From the NCBI GenBank assembly GCA_015486685.1, contig WFRC01000204.1:1-7633 (forward strand): DNA of 7,633 nucleotides, in the 5' to 3' direction. Shown one piece after another: positions 1-6,014 of the stretch. Position 1 is the stretch's first letter. Each line of letters begins with the position of its first letter. The DNA comes from Caldifarciminota bacterium (GTDB lineage: Bacteria; Hydrothermota; UBA3072; WFRC01). A program made the translations under genes and the position numbers. The notes under the pieces are model-generated. The model was not told the DNA's origin. It ran no database searches and was given only the letters and a program-made list of their open reading frames with translations.

Positions 1-44
1 CAGAGGAAGGGAAATTGAGAGGAAACGGCATATTCCCATTTAAT

Positions 45-84
45 GAGATTGCCACACCTTGATAAATCAAGGCTCGCAATGACA
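45..84. repeat. REP-like palindromic repeat
   Basis: Imperfect palindrome. An inner perfect 7-bp stem, CCTTGAT (57-63) and ATCAAGG (66-72), has a 2-nt loop. It is enclosed by an outer ATTGC (48-52) / GCAAT (76-80) pair, and the element starts GAGATTGCC and ends GCAATGACA. Repeats with these ends are widespread as dispersed intergenic elements in bacterial genomes, which is why I call it REP-like. Only one copy lies in this window, so dispersal is inferred. The following AGAATGACAGGATTATG (102-118) may be a tail of the same element. No transposase is nearby. Confidence 0.5.
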
Positions 85-183
85 ATGGAAGAGAATATTC
101 AGAATGACAGGATTATGTAATTTCTTACCCACTTTTCAGTGGGGTCAGTCATAAAAATTAAAAAACTCAAACAATCGAGGACA

Positions 184-254
184 CCCTCCCTTTTATTCCT
201 CCCCTGTCTGCGTGCGGACGCGCACAGGTAGACATCAAGGAAGGGAGATAAAGG
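184..254. repeat. nested palindromic intergenic repeat
   Basis: A larger imperfect palindrome with nested stems. The centre is GTGCG (212-216) / CGCAC (221-225) around loop GACG. Outside this come TGTCT (205-209) / AGACA (230-234), or alternatively CCTGT (203-207) / ACAGG (224-228). The outermost arms are pyrimidine-rich (about 186-204) and purine-rich (239-254) and complement each other imperfectly. The GC-rich core stands out against AT-rich flanks. It looks like a non-coding mobile or dispersed palindrome. There is no open reading frame and no T-run, so a terminator is unlikely. Confidence 0.45.
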
Positions 255-266
255 ATTAATGATATT

Positions 267-290
267 CGCAGGCTAAAGCCTTCGCCTACC
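267..290. repeat. short palindromic repeat (AGGCTaaAGCCT core)
   Basis: A compact palindrome AGGCT (270-274) / AGCCT (277-281) with a 2-nt loop, extended with one mismatch to CG (267-268) / CG (283-284) and followed by CCTACC. Elements with the layout CGCAGGCTnAAGCCTGCGnCTACC recur in many environmental genomes. This copy fits that pattern with small changes. Resemblance is from memory, and only one copy is in the window. Confidence 0.4.
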
Positions 291-336
291 GATTCCCATT
301 TTTTACAGTTCCTGTTCTTTGTTATTTTAGGATTTT

Positions 337-368
337 ATCGTATAAGTGGGGATCTTTACGATTTTTTT
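337..368 (+). terminator. candidate rho-independent terminator (plus strand)
   Basis: ATCGTA (337-342) pairs with TACGAT (357-362), and the stem continues past a bulged T with AAG (344-346) / CTT (354-356). This leaves a 7-nt loop (347-353). A run of seven T follows at 362-368. The T-run is only on the plus-strand side, so it would stop rightward transcription. No plus-strand gene is seen between 1 and 336, so it would serve a transcript that began before the window, or insulate the tRNA-Gln promoter just downstream. Confidence 0.5.
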
Positions 369-398
369 AACTTACAACACAAAATTCATTAAAAATAC

Positions 399-427
399 TT
401 GACATCCGATAATAATTTTTGTATTTT
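399..427 (+). promoter_or_regulatory. sigma70-type promoter for tRNA-Gln
   Basis: A consensus -35 box TTGACA (399-404) is followed after 17 bp by a -10 box TATTTT (422-427). The mature tRNA begins at 437, only 9 nt after the -10 box. Transcription would normally start about 7 nt after the -10 box, near 434, leaving a 5' leader of only a few nucleotides. The box sequence, ideal spacing and position in front of a structural RNA support it well. Confidence 0.75.
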
Positions 428-436
428 TCAGGTAAT

Positions 437-507
437 TGGGGAGTCGTCTAACGGCAAGGCACAGGACTCTGGATCCTGTTATCGGGGTTCGAATCCCTGC
501 TCCCCAG
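437..507 (+). tRNA. tRNA-Gln (anticodon CUG)
   Basis: A 71-nt cloverleaf. Acceptor TGGGGAG (437-443) pairs with CTCCCCA (500-506), with discriminator G507. A short D arm starts at 446. The anticodon stem CAGGA (462-466) / TCCTG (474-478) encloses loop CTCTGGA with anticodon CTG at 469-471. The T arm has loop TTCGAAT (488-494). The anticodon and the T-G acceptor start are typical of glutamine tRNA, reading CAG. CCA is not encoded and must be added after transcription. The rhomboid gene on the opposite strand ends inside this gene (overlap 479-507). A T-run follows at 511-515 and might aid termination. Confidence 0.95.
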
Positions 508-1939
508 TTATTTTTCGCATCATATCTTCTGCGTATGCCCTGTATTGCGGAAATCTTGTATTTAATTCTTGAATTGCGCCTCTTGCAACTGAATAGTCAT
601 TTAATTTTATTAATAGATTTATAAGTTTTATTAAGATTTTTGGCGCCTCGTCTGCCTGATTATACTGTTTATATGCCGTCGCGAGTATGGATTCAGCACC
701 TTCGCTGTCATTCAATTTTATCATCATATCAGAAATATCAATGAAATCCATAGGCTTTAATACATCTTGCATACCCAATTTCTTTATATAATCATTATAG
801 AATTGAATACCAACGAGTGCATCTCCCGTTTTTTTCAGGATAGAGAACGCCTTTCTTAAGCTTTCCTTTAGCTTTACAGTGTCGCCTTTTGACTGGTATA
901 TCTCTACTAATTCCTTATATGCTACAAAATCCGATGGATGCTCTTTAAGATGCTCTGTAAGTGCATAAATTGCCTCATCTGTTTTACCCTGTGCCCTTAG
1001 TTCAATACCTTTTCTGAATTTAGAATCAACAAAATCTATTTCTTTATCAATCTTTGGAGCAATGTATTTTTCTTCAATACCCGTATATTTCATTATGGCA
1101 CCCAACACCAATCCAAATAAAAAACCGCCAATATGCGCAAGATATGCAACACCTGAGCCACCAAAGTATCTTGCGTAAAATATCTGTTCTAAAAACCATA
1201 AGCCAAGTATTACGCCTGCAAAGACCTTGAATGTCCCGAAAATGGGTCTTATAAATATTATAAACATATACCCAAGTACAACCTTGCTCATAAAATGCTT
1301 AAATGTGAATGCCCCCATTACACCTGCAATTGCTCCTGATGCACCAATTAATGGGACATTCAAATGTGGAAATCCGACCTTAAATATGAGATTTGCGACA
1401 ATTCCCGATAGGAGATAAAATCCCAGGAAAGCAGGCCTGCCCCAATCATCTTCTACATTGCAGCCTACAAACCATAAAAACCACATATTTCCTAAAATAT
1501 GGAAAAAACCACCGTGGAGAAACATAGAAAAAATTAGCCCCAGAAATGAGAATTTTGCAGGCGTAAATCCAAATTTTATAAATATGTAATTTTTTTTTAA
1601 GTTTTCCAGTTTTTTTGCGAGATTTTTATATACCTCTTCATCCTCCGGGTCTAATTTTATCTTTCCGCTATGTATCTTTTCCCTTATCTCTTTCATTGCC
1701 TGAACAATCTGCATCTGGCTGCCACTCCTTGAAGCATTTAAATTTGACATATTCCTCGAATAATATCTTATTTCAATTTTAATCATTTTAGCATTAACCT
1801 GAGAAATTCTGCGAGATTCAGCCGACGCAATGGGGTATGTAATCATAAAAACGAGTATGTTAATCCCAATAAGGGCAAATGTAATAATAGGTAATCTTCT
1901 TACGCCTGTCCCTGATGATAATGGAATTATGAAGAACAC
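479..1939 (-). CDS. rhomboid intramembrane serine protease with TPR-like C-terminal region
   Basis: A 486-residue protein. The rhomboid signature is clear: H142-x4-H147-x3-N151 (HGGFFHILGN), catalytic serine S201 in GASG, and catalytic histidine H269 in AHIGG, so the Ser-His dyad and oxyanion-hole residues are intact. Six membrane segments are plausible, near 17-37, 142-162, 168-188, 199-220, 222-252 and 264-285. Rhomboids cleave transmembrane substrates within the membrane. A charged insert of about 85 residues separates TM1 from the rest. Residues about 305-475 are soluble and helical, with TPR-like repeats, and probably recruit partners. The start is GTG at 1939, overlapping the previous stop by 13 nt, which suggests translational coupling; only a weak AGGG lies upstream. 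The N-terminus IIPLSSGTGVRRLP is the usual rhomboid beginning. The last eight residues (GEQGFEPR) are encoded on the antisense strand of tRNA-Gln. The family call is certain; the substrate is unknown. Confidence 0.92.
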   Translation of the reverse strand: MFFIIPLSSGTGVRRLPIITFALIGINILVFMITYPIASAESRRISQVNAKMIKIEIRYYSRNMSNLNASRSGSQMQIVQAMKEIREKIHSGKIKLDPEDEEVYKNLAKKLENLKKNYIFIKFGFTPAKFSFLGLIFSMFLHGGFFHILGNMWFLWFVGCNVEDDWGRPAFLGFYLLSGIVANLIFKVGFPHLNVPLIGASGAIAGVMGAFTFKHFMSKVVLGYMFIIFIRPIFGTFKVFAGVILGLWFLEQIFYARYFGGSGVAYLAHIGGFLFGLVLGAIMKYTGIEEKYIAPKIDKEIDFVDSKFRKGIELRAQGKTDEAIYALTEHLKEHPSDFVAYKELVEIYQSKGDTVKLKESLRKAFSILKKTGDALVGIQFYNDYIKKLGMQDVLKPMDFIDISDMMIKLNDSEGAESILATAYKQYNQADEAPKILIKLINLLIKLNDYSVARGAIQELNTRFPQYRAYAEDMMRKITGEQGFEPR

Positions 1940-2997
1940 AGGTAGTCTATTCCCTGATAAAAATCTGTCAGATTAATGCCGCCTGTATCCGTTATATAGA
2001 TTATATTTTTGATTTTAATCCCAAATTGATTGGGAATATATGCAGCAGGCTGTAGAACAAAGGCAGTATTTGGTTTTAATATGCCTCTATCATAAGGGCT
2101 AATTGATATCGCTGATTTTCTTGGGGTAAGTCCTTCTCCGGATATTCCGAAAAAATTCTCTGCATATCCATTTTCCTGTATATAATTTCTTACGGCTTCG
2201 TCCAATTTTGATGTAAGCCTGCCAGGTTTAGTGAAATTTATGCCTCTTTCCATTGATGTCGTAATAACTTCTGCAACCTTTTCCACCTCAGAATTTAATT
2301 TCTTAAAGGCATAACTCCTTATTATTTCAGCGCCTATACCGTCTTTAATAATACCAAAATCGATAAGAAGCACATCTCCTATTTCTAACATTTTTGCATT
2401 TGATACAGGTGATGGATGGGCAGTATTTTTGCCAAAACCTACCTTTGTCGGAAATGCCCTTTTGTCCGCTCCGATATCGTATATTAAAGCATCTATAATA
2501 TTTCTGAGGTCAATTTCTCTCATTCCCTCCTTGATTTTGGGAAATGTATTTTCCAGAACCTTCTTTACAATAGATACAGCACCTTTTAATCTCTCAAGTC
2601 TTTCTCCTGTGTATGTATTCAATCTCTTTTCTATAGGATTATCAAGCATTGTAATCTCAACACCTTCAAGAGGTATATCTTCAAAAAGTCCAATAGTTGA
2701 TAGATTTGAAGATTTCAAAAACCTTGAAAGTGTTGGAATATGAGAAAAATGGTTATCAAGAAATTCCTTTATTGTGATCTCTTTTTTTTTCACCCAATCT
2801 GGCAGGGTTAATTTACTTAAAGAAAAAGAATCTCCAAGTATTATATTTTTATCTTTTGTTATTATTAATATGGGAGAGGCTTCAACAAAATTGAAAGAAC
2901 TCTTTATATCAAGCAGATAAAGTATATCATAAAGGTTATTAACTATTACGGCATCTAATCTATTTTCTTTTAAGATATCCTGTATAATATTAATCAA
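1927..2997 (-). CDS. M24-family (Xaa-Pro aminopeptidase-like) protein, probably catalytically inactive
   Basis: A 356-residue protein with the two-domain layout of aminopeptidase P/prolidase: a creatinase-like N-domain (about 1-125) and a pita-bread C-domain (about 130-350). Recognisable M24 landmarks are TAHPSPVS (H194), GDVLLIDFG (D213), GAEIIRSYAF, LQPAAYIP and FGIKIKNIIYIT. In active enzymes the five metal ligands are D, D, H, E, E. Here only the first (D213) is kept. The others read as E224 for D, E288 (SGEG for GHG) for H, Q316 (LQP for EP) for E, and K330 for the last E. I therefore infer a pseudo-peptidase that may bind peptides or proteins. The start is TTG at 2997, chosen because GGGGG lies 7 nt upstream and the first in-frame ATG is at residue 118. 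It sits 3 nt after the TPR gene and overlaps the rhomboid gene by 13 nt. The fold call is firm; inactivity rests on motif alignment by eye. Confidence 0.85.
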   Translation of the reverse strand: MINIIQDILKENRLDAVIVNNLYDILYLLDIKSSFNFVEASPILIITKDKNIILGDSFSLSKLTLPDWVKKKEITIKEFLDNHFSHIPTLSRFLKSSNLSTIGLFEDIPLEGVEITMLDNPIEKRLNTYTGERLERLKGAVSIVKKVLENTFPKIKEGMREIDLRNIIDALIYDIGADKRAFPTKVGFGKNTAHPSPVSNAKMLEIGDVLLIDFGIIKDGIGAEIIRSYAFKKLNSEVEKVAEVITTSMERGINFTKPGRLTSKLDEAVRNYIQENGYAENFFGISGEGLTPRKSAISISPYDRGILKPNTAFVLQPAAYIPNQFGIKIKNIIYITDTGGINLTDFYQGIDYLCSS

Positions 2998-3000
2998 GGT

Positions 3001-3702
3001 TTATCCCCCAATAGATGCCCTGATACCTTTCAAGATTTTCAACCTCCTTTCTGCCTGTTTTTTTAATGTATTATCCAGATTCAGGGAAAGAATTTTATTA
3101 TATGAATTTTCTGCCTCTGAGATATTCCCCGTCTGCTCGGATAATCTTGCAATCTGGTAATATGCATCATATTTCTGAAAATCTGATGTTGAAACCTCTA
3201 CCGCTTTTTTATAAAATCCCATCGCCTCTTTTAATTTTCCTTTTTCTTCCAAACATTGGGCAATTCCCTGATATGCAGATGGCGTAAATAGAGGGTCAAA
3301 TTTTAATTTTATAAATTTCTCATACTCTATTTTTGCTGTATCCACTCTTCCCTCAAAATAGTGAATATTTGCAAGGAAAAAAAGTGCCCTTTTACCCTGA
3401 ATAGTCCCAGGAAATTCCTGCGTTAATCTGATAAATTGAGGTTCTACCTCCTGAAATTTTCCATTACCGTATTGAATAACGGCAAATGTGTATATATTAT
3501 CTGCCTGAAGTATACTATTCTTCCTGTGATTAAAATAATAAAATACTATAAGGGCAAAAATCAAAACCCCAATGATTCCCCAGATAAATTTATCCTTCTT
3601 TAAGCGAAAGTCCTGGATAAAGGTTGTAATGGATTTCATAAATTTATCTTCTTTTAGTTCCCTCCTTGTAATCTTATGCTTTTTGTGTCTCTTAAATTTC
3701 AT
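3001..3702 (-). CDS. membrane-anchored TPR protein (YfgM-like architecture)
   Basis: A 233-residue protein. The N-terminus is strongly basic (KFKRHKKHKITRRELKEDK), followed by one hydrophobic segment at about residues 40-57 and then helical repeats to the C-terminus. Three to four TPR-like units are visible, for example around ALFFLANIHYFEGRVDTA, AYQGIAQCLEEKGKLKEA and AYYQIARLSEQTGNISEAE. The positive N-terminus predicts an N-in topology with the TPR domain outside the cytoplasm. This is the layout of YfgM, an ancillary factor of the Sec translocon, but sequence alone does not prove orthology. I chose ATG 3702 because GGAGG (3711-3707) lies just upstream. A longer reading to 3750 would translate part of tRNA-Arg and is rejected. 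The gene is first in a tight run with the M24-like and rhomboid genes and starts 18 nt after tRNA-Arg, probably on the same transcript. A role as adaptor or chaperone is inferred. Confidence 0.8.
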   Translation of the reverse strand: MKFKRHKKHKITRRELKEDKFMKSITTFIQDFRLKKDKFIWGIIGVLIFALIVFYYFNHRKNSILQADNIYTFAVIQYGNGKFQEVEPQFIRLTQEFPGTIQGKRALFFLANIHYFEGRVDTAKIEYEKFIKLKFDPLFTPSAYQGIAQCLEEKGKLKEAMGFYKKAVEVSTSDFQKYDAYYQIARLSEQTGNISEAENSYNKILSLNLDNTLKKQAERRLKILKGIRASIGG

Positions 3703-3720
3703 TTTACCTCCGTAAATTTC

Positions 3721-3793
3721 TGCCCCTGGCAAGATTCGAACTTGCGGCACCCGGTTTAGGAAACCGGTGCTCTATCCTCTGAGCTACAGGGGC
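3721..3793 (-). tRNA. tRNA-Arg (anticodon CCU)
   Basis: A 73-nt cloverleaf on the minus strand. Acceptor GCCCCTG (3793-3787) pairs with CAGGGGC (3728-3722), with discriminator A at 3721. D-arm sequence TAGCTCAGAGGATAGAGC follows. The anticodon stem CCGGT/ACCGG encloses loop TTCCTAA, giving anticodon CCT (3760-3758), which reads the arginine codon AGG. The T loop is TTCGAAT. CCA is not encoded. Only 18 nt separate it from the TPR gene in the same direction, with no terminator between, so it likely forms the 5' part of a mixed tRNA-mRNA transcript. Confidence 0.95.
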
Positions 3794-3801
3794 TCTTTCT
3801 A

Positions 3802-3829
3802 AATATAACAGTTTTTTTTATTTCGTCAA
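3802..3829 (-). promoter_or_regulatory. promoter for tRNA-Arg and the downstream minus-strand operon
   Basis: On the minus strand, -35 TTGACG (3829-3824) is followed after 16 bp by -10 TATATT (3807-3802). The -10 box is preceded by TGT, giving an extended -10 element (TGn). The mature tRNA 5' end (3793) is 8 nt beyond the -10 box, so the leader should be almost absent. No other convincing promoter precedes the TPR gene, so this one probably also drives the three protein genes. Confidence 0.7.
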
Positions 3830-3866
3830 GGAAAATCTTCCGATTTTTTAGAAAAAGTTCAGGGGC

Positions 3867-3914
3867 ATAGTATCTTCCGAGAATCTTATTTAACCAGATA
3901 CTATAGTTTTTTTT
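3867..3914 (+). terminator. inverted repeat with T-run; terminator-like or operator
   Basis: A perfect 9-bp inverted repeat, ATAGTATCT (3867-3875) and AGATACTAT (3896-3904), is separated by 20 nt and followed after AG by eight T (3907-3914). In the plus direction this has the form of an intrinsic terminator, but the stem is AT-rich and the loop large. It lies between divergent transcription units with no gene upstream on the plus strand. It could instead insulate the two units, act as an attenuator in a long sucC leader, or be a binding site for a dimeric regulator. Confidence 0.4.
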
Positions 3915-3944
3915 CATATTTTCTATTTTTTTCACTTATCCGGG

Positions 3945-3977
3945 TTGACTATTGTTATTTTTTTATTATTTTACAAT
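3945..3977 (+). promoter_or_regulatory. weak candidate promoter for the sucCD operon
   Basis: TTGACT (3945-3950) is a good -35 match. The best -10-like hexamer, TACAAT (3972-3977), is 21 bp away, which is too far for a standard sigma70 promoter. TATTTT (3967-3972) lies at an acceptable 16 bp but matches the consensus less well. The region between is T-rich. A promoter here is likely from context, since it precedes the first gene of a plus-strand operon, but the exact boxes are uncertain. Confidence 0.4.
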
Positions 3978-4000
3978 ATTAAAATAATATAGGAGGATGA

Positions 4001-5143
4001 ATGAAAATTTACGAGTATCAAGCAAAAGGTATCTTCAAAAATTATGGGATACCTGTTCCTGAGGGAGATGTTGCCGAAACACCTGAACAGGCAAAACAGA
4101 TTGCAGAGAAATTAGGCGGAACAGTTGTAGTAAAGGCTCAGGTGCATATCGGAGGAAGAGGTAAGGCTGGTGGAGTGAAACTTGCGGAGAATCCTGACGA
4201 TGCCTATGAAAAGGCGAGTAAAATTATTGGAATGGAAATCAAAGGCTTAGAAGTAAAGAGGGTGCTTATTACAAGAGGTGTTGATATCCAATCCGAATCT
4301 TACATTGGCATCATAATTGACAGAAAGAGTAAAAAGCCCGTTTTCATGGTAAGCAAAGCAGGTGGCATTGATATTGAGCAGGTGGCGAGAGAAACACCTG
4401 AAAAAATTTACAAATTTCCTGTTGACCCTGTTTATGGCCTTTTCCCTCATCAGGCAAGATTACTTGCCTATAAACTTTATGATGACCCAAAGATTGTAAA
4501 AGAGGCTCAAAAGACTATAATGGGGCTGTATAATGCATTTATTTCAATTGATGCATCACTTGCAGAAATCAACCCCTTTGTAGTAGCAAAGGATGGGAAA
4601 ACCTGGGCCGTGGATGCAAAGGTTGTTCTGGATGATAATGGATTGATTAAGCATCCTGAACTTGAAAAATTGAGAGATGTTACACCTGCGGAAGAGAAGG
4701 AAATAATGGCAAAAAAAATGGGGCTGAGTTATATCAGATTGAATGGGGATATTGGTTGTGTGGTAAATGGGGCAGGATTGGCAATGACAACAATGGATGT
4801 AATTAAGCATTTTGGAGGTGAGCCTGCAAATTTTCTTGATATCGGAGGAAGTTCAAACCCTGAAAAGGTAAAAAATGCAATGAATATCCTATTTTCTGAC
4901 AAACATGTTAAGGGTGTATGGTTTAATATATTTGGTGGTATAACAAGATGCGATGATGTTGCAAAGGGTATGGTTGAGGCATTAAAAGGTATGAATATTA
5001 GTTTGCCTCTTGTCGTAAGATTAACAGGAACAAATGAAACTGAGGGAAAAGAAATTCTCAAGGCATCAGGTTTGTCAATTACATCTGCCGATACAATGTC
5101 AGAAGGTGCTCAGAAAATTATTCAACTTGTGAGAGGAGGTTAA
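4001..5143 (+). CDS. sucC: succinyl-CoA synthetase (ADP-forming) subunit beta
   Basis: A 380-residue protein, close to the usual length of about 388. With SucD it interconverts succinate + CoA + ATP and succinyl-CoA + ADP + Pi in the TCA cycle, in the cytoplasm. The N-terminal ATP-grasp domain begins MKIYEYQAKGIF and includes KAQVHIGGRGKAGG (45-58), the nucleotide-binding stretch. E189-I-N191-P and D205 correspond to the Mg-nucleotide ligands. The C-terminal CoA-ligase domain carries NGAGLAM (256-262), FLDIGGSS (278-285) and NIFGGITRCD (309-318). An AGGAGG Shine-Dalgarno (3991-3996) sits 4 nt before the ATG. It is the first gene of the plus-strand operon, and its stop lies one base before sucD. 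The family also contains malate-CoA ligase, but the close fit and the sucD partner favour succinate. Confidence 0.97.
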   Translation: MKIYEYQAKGIFKNYGIPVPEGDVAETPEQAKQIAEKLGGTVVVKAQVHIGGRGKAGGVKLAENPDDAYEKASKIIGMEIKGLEVKRVLITRGVDIQSESYIGIIIDRKSKKPVFMVSKAGGIDIEQVARETPEKIYKFPVDPVYGLFPHQARLLAYKLYDDPKIVKEAQKTIMGLYNAFISIDASLAEINPFVVAKDGKTWAVDAKVVLDDNGLIKHPELEKLRDVTPAEEKEIMAKKMGLSYIRLNGDIGCVVNGAGLAMTTMDVIKHFGGEPANFLDIGGSSNPEKVKNAMNILFSDKHVKGVWFNIFGGITRCDDVAKGMVEALKGMNISLPLVVRLTGTNETEGKEILKASGLSITSADTMSEGAQKIIQLVRGG

Positions 5144-5144
5144 A

Positions 5145-6014
5145 ATGGGAGTGATTGTTGGAAATGATACAAGAGTTGTGGTTCAGGGGATTACAGGCAG
5201 GGATGGTTCTTTTCATACCCAACAAATGCTAAAATATGGGACAAAGGTTGTTGCAGGGGTAACACCTGGAAAGGGTGGACAGAAAGCAGAAGGCGTTCCT
5301 GTTTTTAACACAGTTATGGAAGCTGTTGAAAAAACAGGGGCGAATACTGCCTGTATATTTGTGCCTGCCAGATTTGCGGCTGGTGCTGTTTTCGAGGCAG
5401 CAGATGCGGGTGTCAAATTGATTATTACGATAACAGAGAATATACCCGTTCTGGATATGGTAAAAGCGGTAAAATATGTGCAGGATAAAGGCGCACGGAT
5501 GATTGGGCCAAATTGCCCTGGCATCATTACCCCGGGAGAAGCAAAGGTAGGCATACTGCCTGCATCCATATTTGAAAAGGGAAAAGTAGGAGTTGTTTCA
5601 AGGAGTGGAACATTAACTTATGAAATTGTGAGCCATATTACAAAGGGTGGTTTTGGTGAATCCACCGCAGTAGGCATTGGTGGAGACCCTATTATAGGCA
5701 CAAAATTTATTGATATGCTCGAACTATTTAAGGATGACCCACAAACAGAGGCAATTGTTTTAATAGGTGAAATTGGTGGAACAGATGAGGAGGACACGGC
5801 AAAATATGTGATGGAAACAAATTATCCAAAGCCTATTGTTGGATTTATTGCCGGAAGAACTGCCCCTCCGGGAAAAAGGATGGGACATGCAGGTGCAATT
5901 ATTTCCGGCGGTAAAGGAACGGCTGAAGAAAAGATTGCAGCATTTGAAAATGCAAATATCAAGGTTGCCGCTATTCCAGATGAAATCGGAACATTATTGA
6001 AAGAGGTGTTGTAA
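5145..6014 (+). CDS. sucD: succinyl-CoA synthetase subunit alpha
   Basis: A 289-residue protein of normal length. It holds the CoA-binding Rossmann domain, with GNDTRVVVQGITGRDG near the start and TPGKGGQ at 40-46, and the ligase domain with the phosphohistidine H248 in GHAGAIISGGKGTA. E209 in GEIGG matches the conserved glutamate that stabilises the active histidine. GPNCPGIITP (121-130) is also typical. The ATG is one base after the sucC stop, and its Shine-Dalgarno GAGGAGGT lies within the sucC end (5133-5140), so the two subunits are produced together. Its TAA stop overlaps the korD ATG by one base. Nothing is unusual in the sequence. Confidence 0.97.
   Translation: MGVIVGNDTRVVVQGITGRDGSFHTQQMLKYGTKVVAGVTPGKGGQKAEGVPVFNTVMEAVEKTGANTACIFVPARFAAGAVFEAADAGVKLIITITENIPVLDMVKAVKYVQDKGARMIGPNCPGIITPGEAKVGILPASIFEKGKVGVVSRSGTLTYEIVSHITKGGFGESTAVGIGGDPIIGTKFIDMLELFKDDPQTEAIVLIGEIGGTDEEDTAKYVMETNYPKPIVGFIAGRTAPPGKRMGHAGAIISGGKGTAEEKIAAFENANIKVAAIPDEIGTLLKEVL

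Noticed and set aside
3..62. Nineteen-codon plus-strand frame open at the window edge
   Set aside because: It could be the tail of a gene, but it ends within the palindromic repeat, is too short to recognise and has no supporting motif.
436..624. Plus-strand frame of 62 codons
   Set aside because: It begins inside tRNA-Gln and then runs antisense to the rhomboid gene; its first part is simply translated tRNA sequence.
3703..3750. Longer N-terminus for the TPR protein (MPQVRILPGAEI...)
   Set aside because: It would translate the 3' part of tRNA-Arg. The ATG at 3702 has a GGAGG site just upstream and fits better.
3860..3866. Second copy of CAGGGGC, matching the tRNA-Arg acceptor strand, as a tRNA fragment or attachment site
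   Set aside because: Only seven bases match, the following sequence has no tRNA features, and no integrase is present.
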